Positions 1 to 9,143 of a stretch of DNA of 64,000 bases are shown one piece after another. Location: positions 1 through 64,000 of the forward strand of contig NZ_RYFV01000012.1 of the NCBI RefSeq assembly GCF_004104015.1, given 5' to 3'. Below the pieces are notes generated by a model. That model searched no databases and was not told the origin of the DNA. It saw only the letters and a list, made by a program, of their open reading frames with translations. Within the stretch, counting starts at the first letter, position 1. Every line of letters starts with the position of its first letter. The DNA comes from Actinomyces oricola (GTDB lineage: Bacteria; Actinomycetota; Actinomycetes; Actinomycetales; Actinomycetaceae). The position numbers and the translations under genes were made by a program.

Positions 1-85
<85 letters not shown>

Positions 86-164
86 GGGAGCCTAATAGCA
101 TCACCGCGATATTGATTGTCGTGTTGCCGCCACTGCATGCGCGCGGAGTGTGGTATCGCGGTGC

Positions 165-380
165 TCAGATGCCGAAGCCGACGCGCCTGGGCTCGGCCTC
201 GCCGACCTCGATGTAGGCCAGTGAGCCGGCGGGTACGAACACTTTGCGGCCCTTGTTGTCGGTGAGAATGACTGACTGGGTGTCGGCGTGGGCGACCGTG
301 GCCAGCACCTCCTCCTGGGAGGCGGACGTCTCCACACGGAGCTCGCGGGTGGCGTGCTTGATTCCGATAGTGACCTGCAT
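165..380 (-). CDS. DUF3107 family small protein
   Basis: Encodes 71 residues beginning MQVTIGIKHATRELRVET, a short basic-to-acidic protein with the pattern of the actinobacterial DUF3107 family (mycobacterial TB9.4). The molecular role is unknown. I chose the internal ATG at 380, not the ATG at 407, because a GAAGGAG ribosome-binding site lies just before it and homologues start with MxVxIG. It is divergent from adnA, as often seen in Actinobacteria, with about 285 bases between the two starts. Its stop lies only 80 bases from the 16S rRNA end, an unusual neighbour. Confidence 0.85.
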   Translation of the reverse strand: MQVTIGIKHATRELRVETSASQEEVLATVAHADTQSVILTDNKGRKVFVPAGSLAYIEVGEAEPRRVGFGI

Positions 381-665
381 GGGAGCTCCTTCGTCTGGGG
401 CCGGCACCGCGACGCCCTGGTGCTGTCCGGGTGCCTAAGCCGGGCTGTTCCTGAGGCGATCCTAGGGCGCGGCATTAACGGCGCCTCCTGCCAGGCCGCC
501 CTGATCTTCGCCGTTTCGCGCCGCGCGGACGTCACCGGGAGGGCCCCGTGCGCGCACCGTTCTCGGGAAGTCTTGCTCTGGAGAGCGGAGTCGGGGTTCG
601 CTTCCGCCCGCGCCGTTCCCGGGAAGCCTCCAATTCATGTCGCAGCCCCATGGTGTGATGGATCC

Positions 666-3600
666 ATGGACAGCGACAGGAGCGGGCAGCGCAGTCACGG
701 CACCGCAGTGGGTGAGCCTGGTCAGAACAGCCAGGCGGCGCCCCTACGCGTCAGGCTCCTGCTGGCGACGCCCCCACCAGCGCTGCCCGAGCCTGACACG
801 GCCGCAGAACGGATCCTGGAGCGTGCCGGAGACGGGGGGAACCTCGTCGTCCTAGGGGCTCCCGGCACCGGCAAGACAACTGTGGCCATGAGGCTGCTGG
901 TCAACGCTGTCGCGGCTGGGCGGGAGGCCATTGTCCTGGCCCCCACCCGCGCACGCGCGGACGCCTTGCGTCAGCGCGCGGCCCATCTTCTGAGGAACGC
1001 AGGTGGGGGAGCGGTGCGTGTGCGCACCCCGACCTCACTGGCCCTGGCCATCCTCACAACCTTCTTGACCCACCGACCCAACCCTCTGCCTCCACCCGTC
1101 CTCCTGGCCGGGGCGGAGGAGGATGCCGCCCTGGCGGCCATGATCCGCCCTGAGCAGTGGCCCGGTCTCCCCCCGGAGACCGTCGTCTCCCGTGCCTTCC
1201 GCTCCGAGCTGCGCAACCTTCTGGCGCGCGCCGGAGAACTCGGTGTTGATGCCGAGGAGCTTGCTGAACTCGCCCAGAACCTCGACGTGCCCCTGTGGAA
1301 ACCCGCCTCGGCCCTCCTGCGCATGTGGGATGCGCAGGGTCGCCCCTCGGCGTGCAGGCGTAGCCAGACTCGCAAGATGGACACCGCGCGCCTCCAGGAC
1401 CGGGCCGTGGACGCCTTAAAGGCCTGGGAGGACGATGACATAACAGAGCCTCCCAAAGTCCCCGACCTCGTGGTTGTCGACGACTACCAGGACTGCACTG
1501 CCGCCACCGCCCGGCTGCTGGCCGCCCTGGCAACCCCCGACGCGGCCGGGCACCGCGCCCAGGTCATTGTCTTAGGAGATCCGGATGTTGCCGTCGAGAC
1601 CTTCCGGGGCGGCGCCCCGAGCCTCCTAGTCAAAGCCGAGGCTCACTCCGGTCTGGCCGCCGACCGTCTGACCCTTGACACCCTCCACCGGGGCACCCCC
1701 CTGCTGGCCAGCATTTGGGCGGACCAAGCTGACCGGATCCCAGTGACCGGGGTGGCCACCCACCGCCACCCCCGCCCCTCCCCTGAGCTCCTGAGGACCA
1801 GTGCGCCGGGCGCCCCCCGGGGCGCCACCGCCCTCGTGGCCTCCAGTGCGGTCCAGGAGGCCGCACACGTCGCCCGCCTCCTGCGGGCCGAGCACATCCA
1901 CCACGCCACCCCGTGGTCCGCCATGGCCGTTATTACCCGCTCCACGGCACGCACTCATGCGGTCTCCCGCGAGCTGTGCCGTCGCGGCGTGCCCTTGGCG
2001 GCCTCCACCCCAGCCGTCCTGCTGCGGGCCGAGCCCGCCGCAGGCGCCATTCTGGACGTCGCCCGCGCGGCACTGACTGGACGCCTCGGCCAACCCGGGA
2101 GCCGGCCTCAACGGGCCGAGGCCGTTGAACTCCTCACCAGCCCCCTCATTGGCTTAACCCCCCTGGACCTGCGACGACTGCGCCGGCGCCTGCGTGCAGA
2201 CCACCCCATTCAGGAGACCCCGGACAGTAATCTCCTGAGCACCCTGTCCTCCCCCCAGGCGGCGGACTCCCTGGCCGAGCGGCTCGCCTGTGAGCCCCTG
2301 GCCGAGCAAGCCGGGCTCCTGGTCCGCGCCGCCCGCATTATCGACCGGGCTCGGGCGGTGGTCGGTGACAGCGTTCCACAGCAGGGCGCACGGCCCGAAA
2401 CCACTGAAACCGAAAGCCCGGAGGCGGGCCAAGTCATTGATGTCGAGGCGCTCCTGTGGGCTGTTTGGGACGCATCGGGCTGTGCTCAGCGATGGCGGAC
2501 CATCGCCCTGGCCGGGGACACCACCGCCTCCCGCTCCACGGCCCTGCTCGCCGATGCCGCCGAACACGACCTTGATGTAGTCACCGCCCTATTCAAACGC
2601 GCCGAGGTCTGGGCCGAACGCCATCCCGGGGCCCCAGCCTCCCACTTCCTGGACGAGCTGACCGGGGAGGTCCTGCCCACGGACTCGGTTGCCCCCCATG
2701 GCACCAGACCCGACGGTGTCGCCGTCCTCACCGCCGCCGCAGCCGCTGGAGGCCACTGGGATGTCGTGGCGGTCGTGGGCCTGAACCGCGACGCCTGGCC
2801 CGACCTGCGCCTGCGCGACTCCCTGACCCGCACCGGGCTCCTCGTCGACGCCATCACCGGGCGACTCCCCAGCAGAGCCGACGGCGGCCCCAACCCCCAG
2901 GACGACCCCGCCTCCGCTGTCGTCCAAGTGCGCGGGGATGAGCGCCGCATGCTCCTGGCAGCCTTGACCCGAGCACGCCGCCGCCTGATCGCCACCGCCG
3001 TCTACGACGCCGACCACGCCCCCTCCACCTTCCTTCACGAGATCGCCCGAGCCGCCCATATCCCTGTCAGCGACGCCGAAGGCAACATCATCGTGGCTCC
3101 GGATGTCGGCGACCTCACCCTGCGCGGCCTAACGGGGGAGCTGCGCAACGCCCTGAGCCTCGGCAGCCTGCCCCAGGCCACCCCAATACAGCAACAGCGG
3201 GCCGCTCACGCCGCCAACATCCTCGCCCACCTCGCGAACGCCGGCGTCCACGGCGCTGATCCCAGCCACTGGGCCGGCTTGACCGGCCCCAGTTCCACCG
3301 CCCCCCTCGCCGCACCCGGTGAGAGGATCCGCATCTCGCCCTCCGACGTCGAGAACCTCAACCAGTGCCCATTGCGGTGGTTCCTTCGACGCAATGGCGG
3401 CTCGACCCCGCCCACCGGAGCCCAGGTCCTGGGAACCGTTATCCACGCCCTCGCGGAGCGGGCCGAGCGTGAGCACCTGCGCGGGGCCGCTCTTACGGAC
3501 GCTTTCGAGGAGGTTCTGCCCACCCTGGGCTACCCCCCCACCTGGCTGGGCGACCTCGACGCCCAACGCGCCCGCGACATGGTCACCCGCCTGGACCACT

Positions 3601-4118
3601 ACCTGGCCACCTGTACGGAGCCGGCCCGCGTCGAGGAGGCCATCACTGCCGACCTCGACCTCCACCACGGGGCCACCACCATTCCCGTGCGGGTAACCGG
3701 GCGCATCGACCGACTCGAAGCGGCCCACACCCCCCAAGGAGAACGCGCCGTCAGGGTCATGGATATCAAAACCGGCAAGAAGCCCGCGCGTTCCAAAACG
3801 GACCCCGCCCGTCACCCCCAGCTCGCCACCTACCGGCTCGCCCTGGAGGCCAGGGGACAGCGGGTTGACGGCGGCGCCCTCATCCTTCTGGGGGCCGAAC
3901 CCAAGGCCGACAAGAAAACCATTCTCCTGCCCGACGGTGCCGCCCTCGCCCCCAGCCCCGACACCGAGGGCACCGACTGGGCCACCGAGCTTCTGGTAAC
4001 CGCCGCCCTCGCCGCCCGAGGCCCCAACCTGAGCGCATCCACCGGGGACCACTGCCGCATGTGCCCCGTCAAAGACTCCTGCCCCGCCCAGCCTGAAGGA
4101 CGGAGGACCGTCGCATGA
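666..4118 (+). CDS. adnA: AdnA-like ATP-dependent helicase-nuclease subunit
   Basis: About 1150 residues; one half of the AdnAB motor-nuclease that resects double-strand breaks in Actinobacteria. An SF1 helicase core is visible: Walker A GAPGTGKTT near residue 64, motif II VVVDDYQD near 269 and a degenerate FRGG motif III. The C-terminal RecB-type nuclease shows VMDIKTGKK near residue 1030. Four cysteines frame the nuclease (NQCPLRW near 900 and HCRMCPVKDSC near 1130-1140), fitting a 4Fe-4S cluster. The open frame runs upstream to 288, but the first plausible start is the ATG at 666 (a GTG at 708 is possible); no strong ribosome-binding site decides it. The stop overlaps the adnB start as ATGA, so the two are translationally coupled. 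Confidence 0.88.
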   Translation: MDSDRSGQRSHGTAVGEPGQNSQAAPLRVRLLLATPPPALPEPDTAAERILERAGDGGNLVVLGAPGTGKTTVAMRLLVNAVAAGREAIVLAPTRARADALRQRAAHLLRNAGGGAVRVRTPTSLALAILTTFLTHRPNPLPPPVLLAGAEEDAALAAMIRPEQWPGLPPETVVSRAFRSELRNLLARAGELGVDAEELAELAQNLDVPLWKPASALLRMWDAQGRPSACRRSQTRKMDTARLQDRAVDALKAWEDDDITEPPKVPDLVVVDDYQDCTAATARLLAALATPDAAGHRAQVIVLGDPDVAVETFRGGAPSLLVKAEAHSGLAADRLTLDTLHRGTPLLASIWADQADRIPVTGVATHRHPRPSPELLRTSAPGAPRGATALVASSAVQEAAHVARLLRAEHIHHATPWSAMAVITRSTARTHAVSRELCRRGVPLAASTPAVLLRAEPAAGAILDVARAALTGRLGQPGSRPQRAEAVELLTSPLIGLTPLDLRRLRRRLRADHPIQETPDSNLLSTLSSPQAADSLAERLACEPLAEQAGLLVRAARIIDRARAVVGDSVPQQGARPETTETESPEAGQVIDVEALLWAVWDASGCAQRWRTIALAGDTTASRSTALLADAAEHDLDVVTALFKRAEVWAERHPGAPASHFLDELTGEVLPTDSVAPHGTRPDGVAVLTAAAAAGGHWDVVAVVGLNRDAWPDLRLRDSLTRTGLLVDAITGRLPSRADGGPNPQDDPASAVVQVRGDERRMLLAALTRARRRLIATAVYDADHAPSTFLHEIARAAHIPVSDAEGNIIVAPDVGDLTLRGLTGELRNALSLGSLPQATPIQQQRAAHAANILAHLANAGVHGADPSHWAGLTGPSSTAPLAAPGERIRISPSDVENLNQCPLRWFLRRNGGSTPPTGAQVLGTVIHALAERAEREHLRGAALTDAFEEVLPTLGYPPTWLGDLDAQRARDMVTRLDHYLATCTEPARVEEAITADLDLHHGATTIPVRVTGRIDRLEAAHTPQGERAVRVMDIKTGKKPARSKTDPARHPQLATYRLALEARGQRVDGGALILLGAEPKADKKTILLPDGAALAPSPDTEGTDWATELLVTAALAARGPNLSASTGDHCRMCPVKDSCPAQPEGRRTVA

Positions 4119-7100
4119 GCACCACCACCCTGGCGCCGGCCGAGCTCGCCCGCGCATTGGGCTCACAGCTAACGCCCACCACCGAGCAGTCCCGGATTAT
4201 CGCCCACCCCCTGAGCCCCCTGCTCGTGGTTGCCGGCGCCGGGAGCGGCAAGACCGCCACCATGACCCAACGCGTCCTCCACCTGGTAGCCACCGGTGCT
4301 GTCCGCCCCGACCAGATCCTGGGCCTGACCTTCACCCGCAAAGCCACCGGCGAGCTCGCCGAGCGGGTCACCGCCGCCCTAGCCCGCCTGGCGGGCTCCG
4401 GACTCATTGAATTCGATGACGACGCCCCCGAGCCCACCATCGCCACCTACAACTCCTTCGCTGGGAGTCTTGTGCGCGACCATGGTCTGCTCATTGGCGT
4501 CGACCCCGACTCCACTCTCATTACCGAAGCCCGCGCCTGGCAGATCGTCACCTCCCTTATTGAAATGCGCACCAGCGCCCTGCCCCTGGAGTCCCTTACC
4601 TCCGCCGTCACCACTACTTTGGTGCTGGACGGCGCCCTGTCCGACAACCTCCTGAGCGTCGAGCAGGCGGCTGAGGACCTGGAGGACCTTACCGGGCTCT
4701 TCACCCGCCTCAAGGAGGTGCCCCGCTGCAAAACCCTGGTCGGCAAGGCCCCCGAGGTCATGAGCCAGTGGAGAGGCATGCTGGAGGTTGTCGAGGAATA
4801 CCGTGCCTACAAGAGGCGCCGCAGTCTGCTCGACTTCGGCGAGCAGATCGCCCTGGCCTGTCGCATTGCCGAGGAAATCCCCGGGGCCGCCGCCACCGTG
4901 CGGGCCCAGTACCCCGCCGTTCTCCTCGATGAGTTCCAGGACACCTCCGTGGCACAAACCAGGCTCCTGGCCGCACTGTTCGCCGGAAGCGGCGTCACCG
5001 CCGTCGGAGACCCCAACCAGGCGATCTACGGGTGGCGCGGCGCCAGCGCCAGTGCCCTGGACACCTTCCACACCCACTTCAACCCCGCCGGCACCGCCGC
5101 CCTAGCCACCGGAGGAGACCCCCAAGAACACACCCCCGTCCTCCCCCTGTCCACCGCCTGGCGCAACGACCTGGCCATCCTCAAAGCCGCCAACGCCGTC
5201 TCCACGCCTCTGCGCGCCCACAATCCTGAACCCGGTGACTGCGCAGTCGAACACATCCCCGTCCAGTCCCTCCAGCCGCGGCCACAGGACGCCGGGCTCG
5301 CATCCGGACAGGTGCTCACCGCCTTCACCCAAGACCAGTTCACCGAGGCGCAGGTCGTCGCCGACTTCATGGCCGAGCAGTGGAACCCAGATGCCGAGCT
5401 GGCCGTCCTGTGCCGCACCCGCGGCCAGTTCACTGCCATAGCTGAGGCCCTGGAGGAAAAGGGCCTACCTGTGAGCGTCATTGGACTGGGCGGCATGCTC
5501 ACTGTTCCCGAGGTCGCCGACGTCCGCTCCCTAATCACCGCAGCAGCAGACCCCGAGCGCGGGGACCGCCTCATGCGCTTACTGACCGGCGCGGGCATAG
5601 GCGCCGCCGATCTGCTCGCACTGCACGCCCTGGCCCGCGAACAGGTGCGCGCCCCCCTGGGGCAGGACTCCGAAACCGGGGAGGAAACCCCAGACGCCCC
5701 CCTGCTGTCCGAAGCTCTTGAGACCATCCTGCGCTGGGACGAAGCAGGGGAGGGCCGGGACATTGCCGGGCTTTCCGAGGCCGGGAGGCGCATCGCCCTG
5801 CGCCTGGGCGCCGCCCTGCGGCGCGTGCGCGAAGGACTGACGCTGCCCCTGCCCGAGATCGTGGGTTTGGCCGAACATGCCCTCGACTTAGACATTGAAC
5901 TCGTCGCCAGGGTCGGAAATCCCCTGGGGCGCCGAGGCCTGGACGCCTTCCGCGCCACCGCGGAGCAGTACGCCGCAGACATGGAGGCCCCCACGCTCGC
6001 AGGCTTCCTGGAATGGTTGGAGGCGGCCCAGGAGCGTGAGAATGGCATGGAGGCCCCTGAGGTCGAGCCCGAGCCCGGCGCCGTCCAGATCCTGACCATC
6101 CACGCCGCCAAAGGACTGGAGTGGGATGCCGTGGCCGTGACCGGCATGAACGAGGAGGTCTTCCCCTCCTACAGTTCCCGGGCCAAACCCGACCTCGTTC
6201 TGGCCGAGTCGGGGTGGATGACCAAACGTTCCATCTTCCCCTATCCCCTGCGGGCCGACGCCCAGACCCTGCCCCCCTTCGACCTCGGCGGCGTTGAGCC
6301 CGCCGCACTCACCGGCACGGACCTCAAAGAGATGTGGAACCAATACCGGCTCGCCCTGGGGCGCCACGTCATTGCTGAGGAGCGCCGTCTGGCCTACGTG
6401 GCCATGACCCGCGCCCGCCACAGCCTGCTCCTGACCGGGGCGCACCTGACCGGCAGCGCCGCCAAACCCCGCCCCGCCTCCCGCTTCCTGGCCGAGCTGC
6501 GCCGCCACGGGCTCACCAAGGACTACGGGCCCGGCTGGGTCGACTACGACCCTGACTCGCCCAACCCCGCCACAGATCGCGTCCTGACCGCCCCCTGGCC
6601 CCCCACCCCGGCCGACGGGCCCCAGGCCCACATATGGCGGGCCCGCCGCCGAGCCGCCCGTGCAGTCGACGCTGCCCGAAGGCGGGGTGCGGGACGGCAG
6701 CGCCCAGGCGCCGACGCCACTACCGGCGCTGCACCAGGAGCCAGGGCCGAGGCAACGCCCAGTGCCCGAAGCCAGGGCGCCACAGTGGACAGCAGCAGCG
6801 GGCATTATGACGTCAAGAACGCCGGTGACGGCGTTAGGACCAGCGGGCGCACCAGCAGCAGGACCGGCCCGGGCGCCGCCGACGGCGACCCACTGGTGGA
6901 GCGCTGGTGGCAGGAGGTCGAACTCCTCCTGGCCGAGAACGACCAGAACGTCTCGCGGGTCCCCCAGGTGCGCATGCCCGCCCACCTGGCCGCCACCAGC
7001 CTGGACGACCTGCGTCAGGATCGAGACTCCTTCGCCCTGGGCCTACGCCGCCCCCTGCCGCCCCAGCCCAGAGCCGCAGGCCGCCTGGGCACCGTCTTCC

Positions 7101-7594
7101 ACGAGGCCATCGCCCAAAGGCTCTCCGCCCGCGGCGCCCTGCTCACCCTGGCGGAGGCAGGCATCCCCGACACCCTCGCCCCTGCTGACCGCGCCCGCAT
7201 TGAACGCTGGTTGACCACCGCCGAAAACCTGCCCCTGCTGGCGGGCCTGGTCCTCCACGGCACCGAGATCGACCGCGAGTTCACCATTGAGGACACCACG
7301 GTGCGTTGCCGTATCGACGCCGTCTTCCGCACCGGGAAGGACACGTGGCTCATCGTGGACTGGAAGACCGGGCGCACCCGCGCCCCCGTGGACCAGCTCA
7401 GCGTATACGTGCACGCCTGGGCCACCTCCCAAGGGATTGACCCCAGCGCCGTGCGCGCCGCCTACGCCTATGTTGAGGACGGCGTCGTCGTCGAACTCAG
7501 TCAAGACAATCTCTTACCGCTCCAGGTCCTCGCCCAAGCACTCCGTGCAGAGGCCCCCGAACCGACCCCGCCACCGCGACATGACGGAGCGTAA
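4115..7594 (+). CDS. adnB: AdnB-like UvrD-family helicase-nuclease subunit
   Basis: 1159 residues; the main UvrD-like motor and second nuclease of AdnAB. Visible motifs: Walker A GAGSGKT near residue 41, LLDEFQDTS near 270, GDPNQAIYGWRGAS near 302, HAAKGLEWDAV near 660, RLAYVAMTRARHS near 760, and a C-terminal RecB-like nuclease with RCRIDAVF and VDWKTGRTRAPVDQLSVY. All classical helicase motifs are intact, unlike AdnA, where motif III is degenerate. Between helicase and nuclease (about residues 845-925) lies a low-complexity Arg/Ala/Gly/Ser stretch that is probably an unstructured linker. It starts inside the adnA stop codon and is expected to form an obligate heterodimer with AdnA. Confidence 0.92.
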   Translation: MSTTTLAPAELARALGSQLTPTTEQSRIIAHPLSPLLVVAGAGSGKTATMTQRVLHLVATGAVRPDQILGLTFTRKATGELAERVTAALARLAGSGLIEFDDDAPEPTIATYNSFAGSLVRDHGLLIGVDPDSTLITEARAWQIVTSLIEMRTSALPLESLTSAVTTTLVLDGALSDNLLSVEQAAEDLEDLTGLFTRLKEVPRCKTLVGKAPEVMSQWRGMLEVVEEYRAYKRRRSLLDFGEQIALACRIAEEIPGAAATVRAQYPAVLLDEFQDTSVAQTRLLAALFAGSGVTAVGDPNQAIYGWRGASASALDTFHTHFNPAGTAALATGGDPQEHTPVLPLSTAWRNDLAILKAANAVSTPLRAHNPEPGDCAVEHIPVQSLQPRPQDAGLASGQVLTAFTQDQFTEAQVVADFMAEQWNPDAELAVLCRTRGQFTAIAEALEEKGLPVSVIGLGGMLTVPEVADVRSLITAAADPERGDRLMRLLTGAGIGAADLLALHALAREQVRAPLGQDSETGEETPDAPLLSEALETILRWDEAGEGRDIAGLSEAGRRIALRLGAALRRVREGLTLPLPEIVGLAEHALDLDIELVARVGNPLGRRGLDAFRATAEQYAADMEAPTLAGFLEWLEAAQERENGMEAPEVEPEPGAVQILTIHAAKGLEWDAVAVTGMNEEVFPSYSSRAKPDLVLAESGWMTKRSIFPYPLRADAQTLPPFDLGGVEPAALTGTDLKEMWNQYRLALGRHVIAEERRLAYVAMTRARHSLLLTGAHLTGSAAKPRPASRFLAELRRHGLTKDYGPGWVDYDPDSPNPATDRVLTAPWPPTPADGPQAHIWRARRRAARAVDAARRRGAGRQRPGADATTGAAPGARAEATPSARSQGATVDSSSGHYDVKNAGDGVRTSGRTSSRTGPGAADGDPLVERWWQEVELLLAENDQNVSRVPQVRMPAHLAATSLDDLRQDRDSFALGLRRPLPPQPRAAGRLGTVFHEAIAQRLSARGALLTLAEAGIPDTLAPADRARIERWLTTAENLPLLAGLVLHGTEIDREFTIEDTTVRCRIDAVFRTGKDTWLIVDWKTGRTRAPVDQLSVYVHAWATSQGIDPSAVRAAYAYVEDGVVVELSQDNLLPLQVLAQALRAEAPEPTPPPRHDGA

Positions 7595-7688
7595 GATTCG
7601 TAAGACTCTTGGCAAGAGGCCCACCAACCCGCCGCACTATCCTGGAGCGGCCCGTGCCCGCAACCATTCACAATGGCCCCTACGGTGC

Positions 7689-8897
7689 TTAGCCGCGACC
7701 CGGATCCTTTCCCGACCCTCCCGCGGCGTCGTCACCAGATCCCAAGGAGGCGTCCCGCAGCACCACCGGCTCCTTCTTAGAGTTCACTGGCTTACCGTCA
7801 TCGCCAATCTCCACCATCTCGACCTCGCTGGTGGTCTCATCAGGGCCCGCGCTCACCCGGGGGCTGGGCACCGGTGCCAGGCGCGGCGTGCGCGGCTCCA
7901 CGAGGGGCTCGTCGCCCACCTGGTTGGCCAGGTCGGCCAGCATTGCCACCGCGTCGTCGACAATCGCGCGGTCGCCGACACGCACCCCGTGCATGAGCCA
8001 CCGGGCCAGGCTCAGCTCGCTGACCAACTCCGCGCGGTCGCGCAGATGCTTATCAACACCCTCGCTGCGCGCCAGGTCGTAGGCGGCTTCAATCGAAGCC
8101 AGGCAGTCCACCGGCGCCGAGGAGTACACCCAGGCCAGGTCCTCGGCCGGATCGCCCACGTGCGCCTGGGAAAGCCCGCGCATGGCCACCACCGCGCCCC
8201 CGGCAGTCAACATGTTCTCCTCAGCCAGATCCCCGTGGACCACCACCGGCCGGAAGCGCCACATGGCCGTGTCCTCCAAGGCCGTCTCCCAGCGGGCGAG
8301 CAGGGAAGGCGGCACCTTGCCGGTGGAGGCGGCGTCATCAAGCAGGCTCAGCCACCGCTGACGCACCTCCTCAGCGTCATAGACCGGCATACCGGCCTCG
8401 GAGATAACCGCTGTCGGCAACTCGTGCAACTCGCCCAGCGCGCGCCCCACCCCCGCCGCCAGCCCCGGGCCGGGATGCAGGGCGCCCACATCCACCGGCC
8501 GGCCCTGAACATGGGAGCGGACCTGAATGTGGACGTCCTTGCGGCGCAATGTGCCCGCCGGGCGGGACACATCGAAGCCAATGCGCCCGTCGTCAACCAC
8601 TCGTGCAATACGGCGCAGCACCTCGGCCTCAGCTTCCAAGGAGGCGCCCGTGGCGTCGTCGCGGGCCTCCAGAACCTCCCAATAGCGCCCCTTGGTGTCA
8701 ATGATGCCGGTGACGCGCAGTTCTTTGCTCTCAGTCTGCGGCAGGGCCAGGCGCGCCGGGTCCAGGCCCGGTACGGCCACAGCAGCCAGTGCCGCCAACG
8801 CCAGGGCGGAGCGGGGCCGAGGGTGCAAGACGGTAGCCGGTGGCGAGCCATTGTGCTCGGCGGAGGTCGGGCTGGAGGACTCCGGGGGCTGAGACAT
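7689..8897 (-). CDS. APH-family phosphotransferase-like protein, probably catalytically degenerate
   Basis: 402 residues from the ATG at 8897. The fold signature is that of the aminoglycoside/choline kinase (APH) family: VVVHGDLAEEN near residue 219 matches the catalytic-loop HGD, and VGDPAEDLAWV near 247 matches the conserved GDP..DLA helix. The Asp of the metal-binding D-W/F element that normally lies between them is not visible; the stretch reads VVAMRGLSQAHVGDP. The C-terminal 70 residues are low complexity. It is convergent with adnB. Similar genes often sit beside adnAB or nudC in Actinobacteria; the substrate is unknown. A helix-poor upstream region holds the 12-bp palindrome CCTCACGTGAGG at 8921-8932. 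Confidence 0.75.
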   Translation of the reverse strand: MSQPPESSSPTSAEHNGSPPATVLHPRPRSALALAALAAVAVPGLDPARLALPQTESKELRVTGIIDTKGRYWEVLEARDDATGASLEAEAEVLRRIARVVDDGRIGFDVSRPAGTLRRKDVHIQVRSHVQGRPVDVGALHPGPGLAAGVGRALGELHELPTAVISEAGMPVYDAEEVRQRWLSLLDDAASTGKVPPSLLARWETALEDTAMWRFRPVVVHGDLAEENMLTAGGAVVAMRGLSQAHVGDPAEDLAWVYSSAPVDCLASIEAAYDLARSEGVDKHLRDRAELVSELSLARWLMHGVRVGDRAIVDDAVAMLADLANQVGDEPLVEPRTPRLAPVPSPRVSAGPDETTSEVEMVEIGDDGKPVNSKKEPVVLRDASLGSGDDAAGGSGKDPGRG

Positions 8898-8920
8898 AAC
8901 CCAACCGTAGGCGAGATAGA

Positions 8921-8932
8921 CCTCACGTGAGG
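8921..8932. promoter_or_regulatory. Perfect 12-bp palindrome upstream of the phosphotransferase gene
   Basis: CCTCACGTGAGG lies 24 bases before the start codon at 8897 on the minus strand and about 210 bases before cpaF on the plus strand. Its position fits an operator, but the cognate regulator is unknown and it may be chance in GC-rich DNA. Confidence 0.25.
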
Positions 8933-9143
8933 GGCTGGCGCGCCAATCATACGGGCATTTGCGCCCTTCCGGTCGGCGGTCACCCGCATCCTGAGAGTTT
9001 TCCACAGGTGAGGGCCGCTCATTGGCATTGTCACCACATCGTGACCTAGGCTCATGGCGTGACGGCACCCACCGCGGCGCTGCACTCGGCGCTCCCGTCC
9101 AGGCGTAGCGTGCACACAACCAGCTCTGACCCTGCGAGGCCCC

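Noticed and set aside
7287-8930. A 547-codon frame covering the phosphotransferase on the other strand
   Set aside because: The translation shows no domain, and the minus-strand frame contains recognisable APH motifs.
8995-9010. DnaA-box-like TTTTCCACA upstream of cpaF
   Set aside because: A single one-mismatch site without neighbours, AT-rich DNA or dnaA/dnaN genes is not evidence for an origin.
9001-9060. A cpaF promoter at TTGGCA and TAGGCT
   Set aside because: The spacing of 19 bases and weak hexamers make it no better than chance in this DNA.
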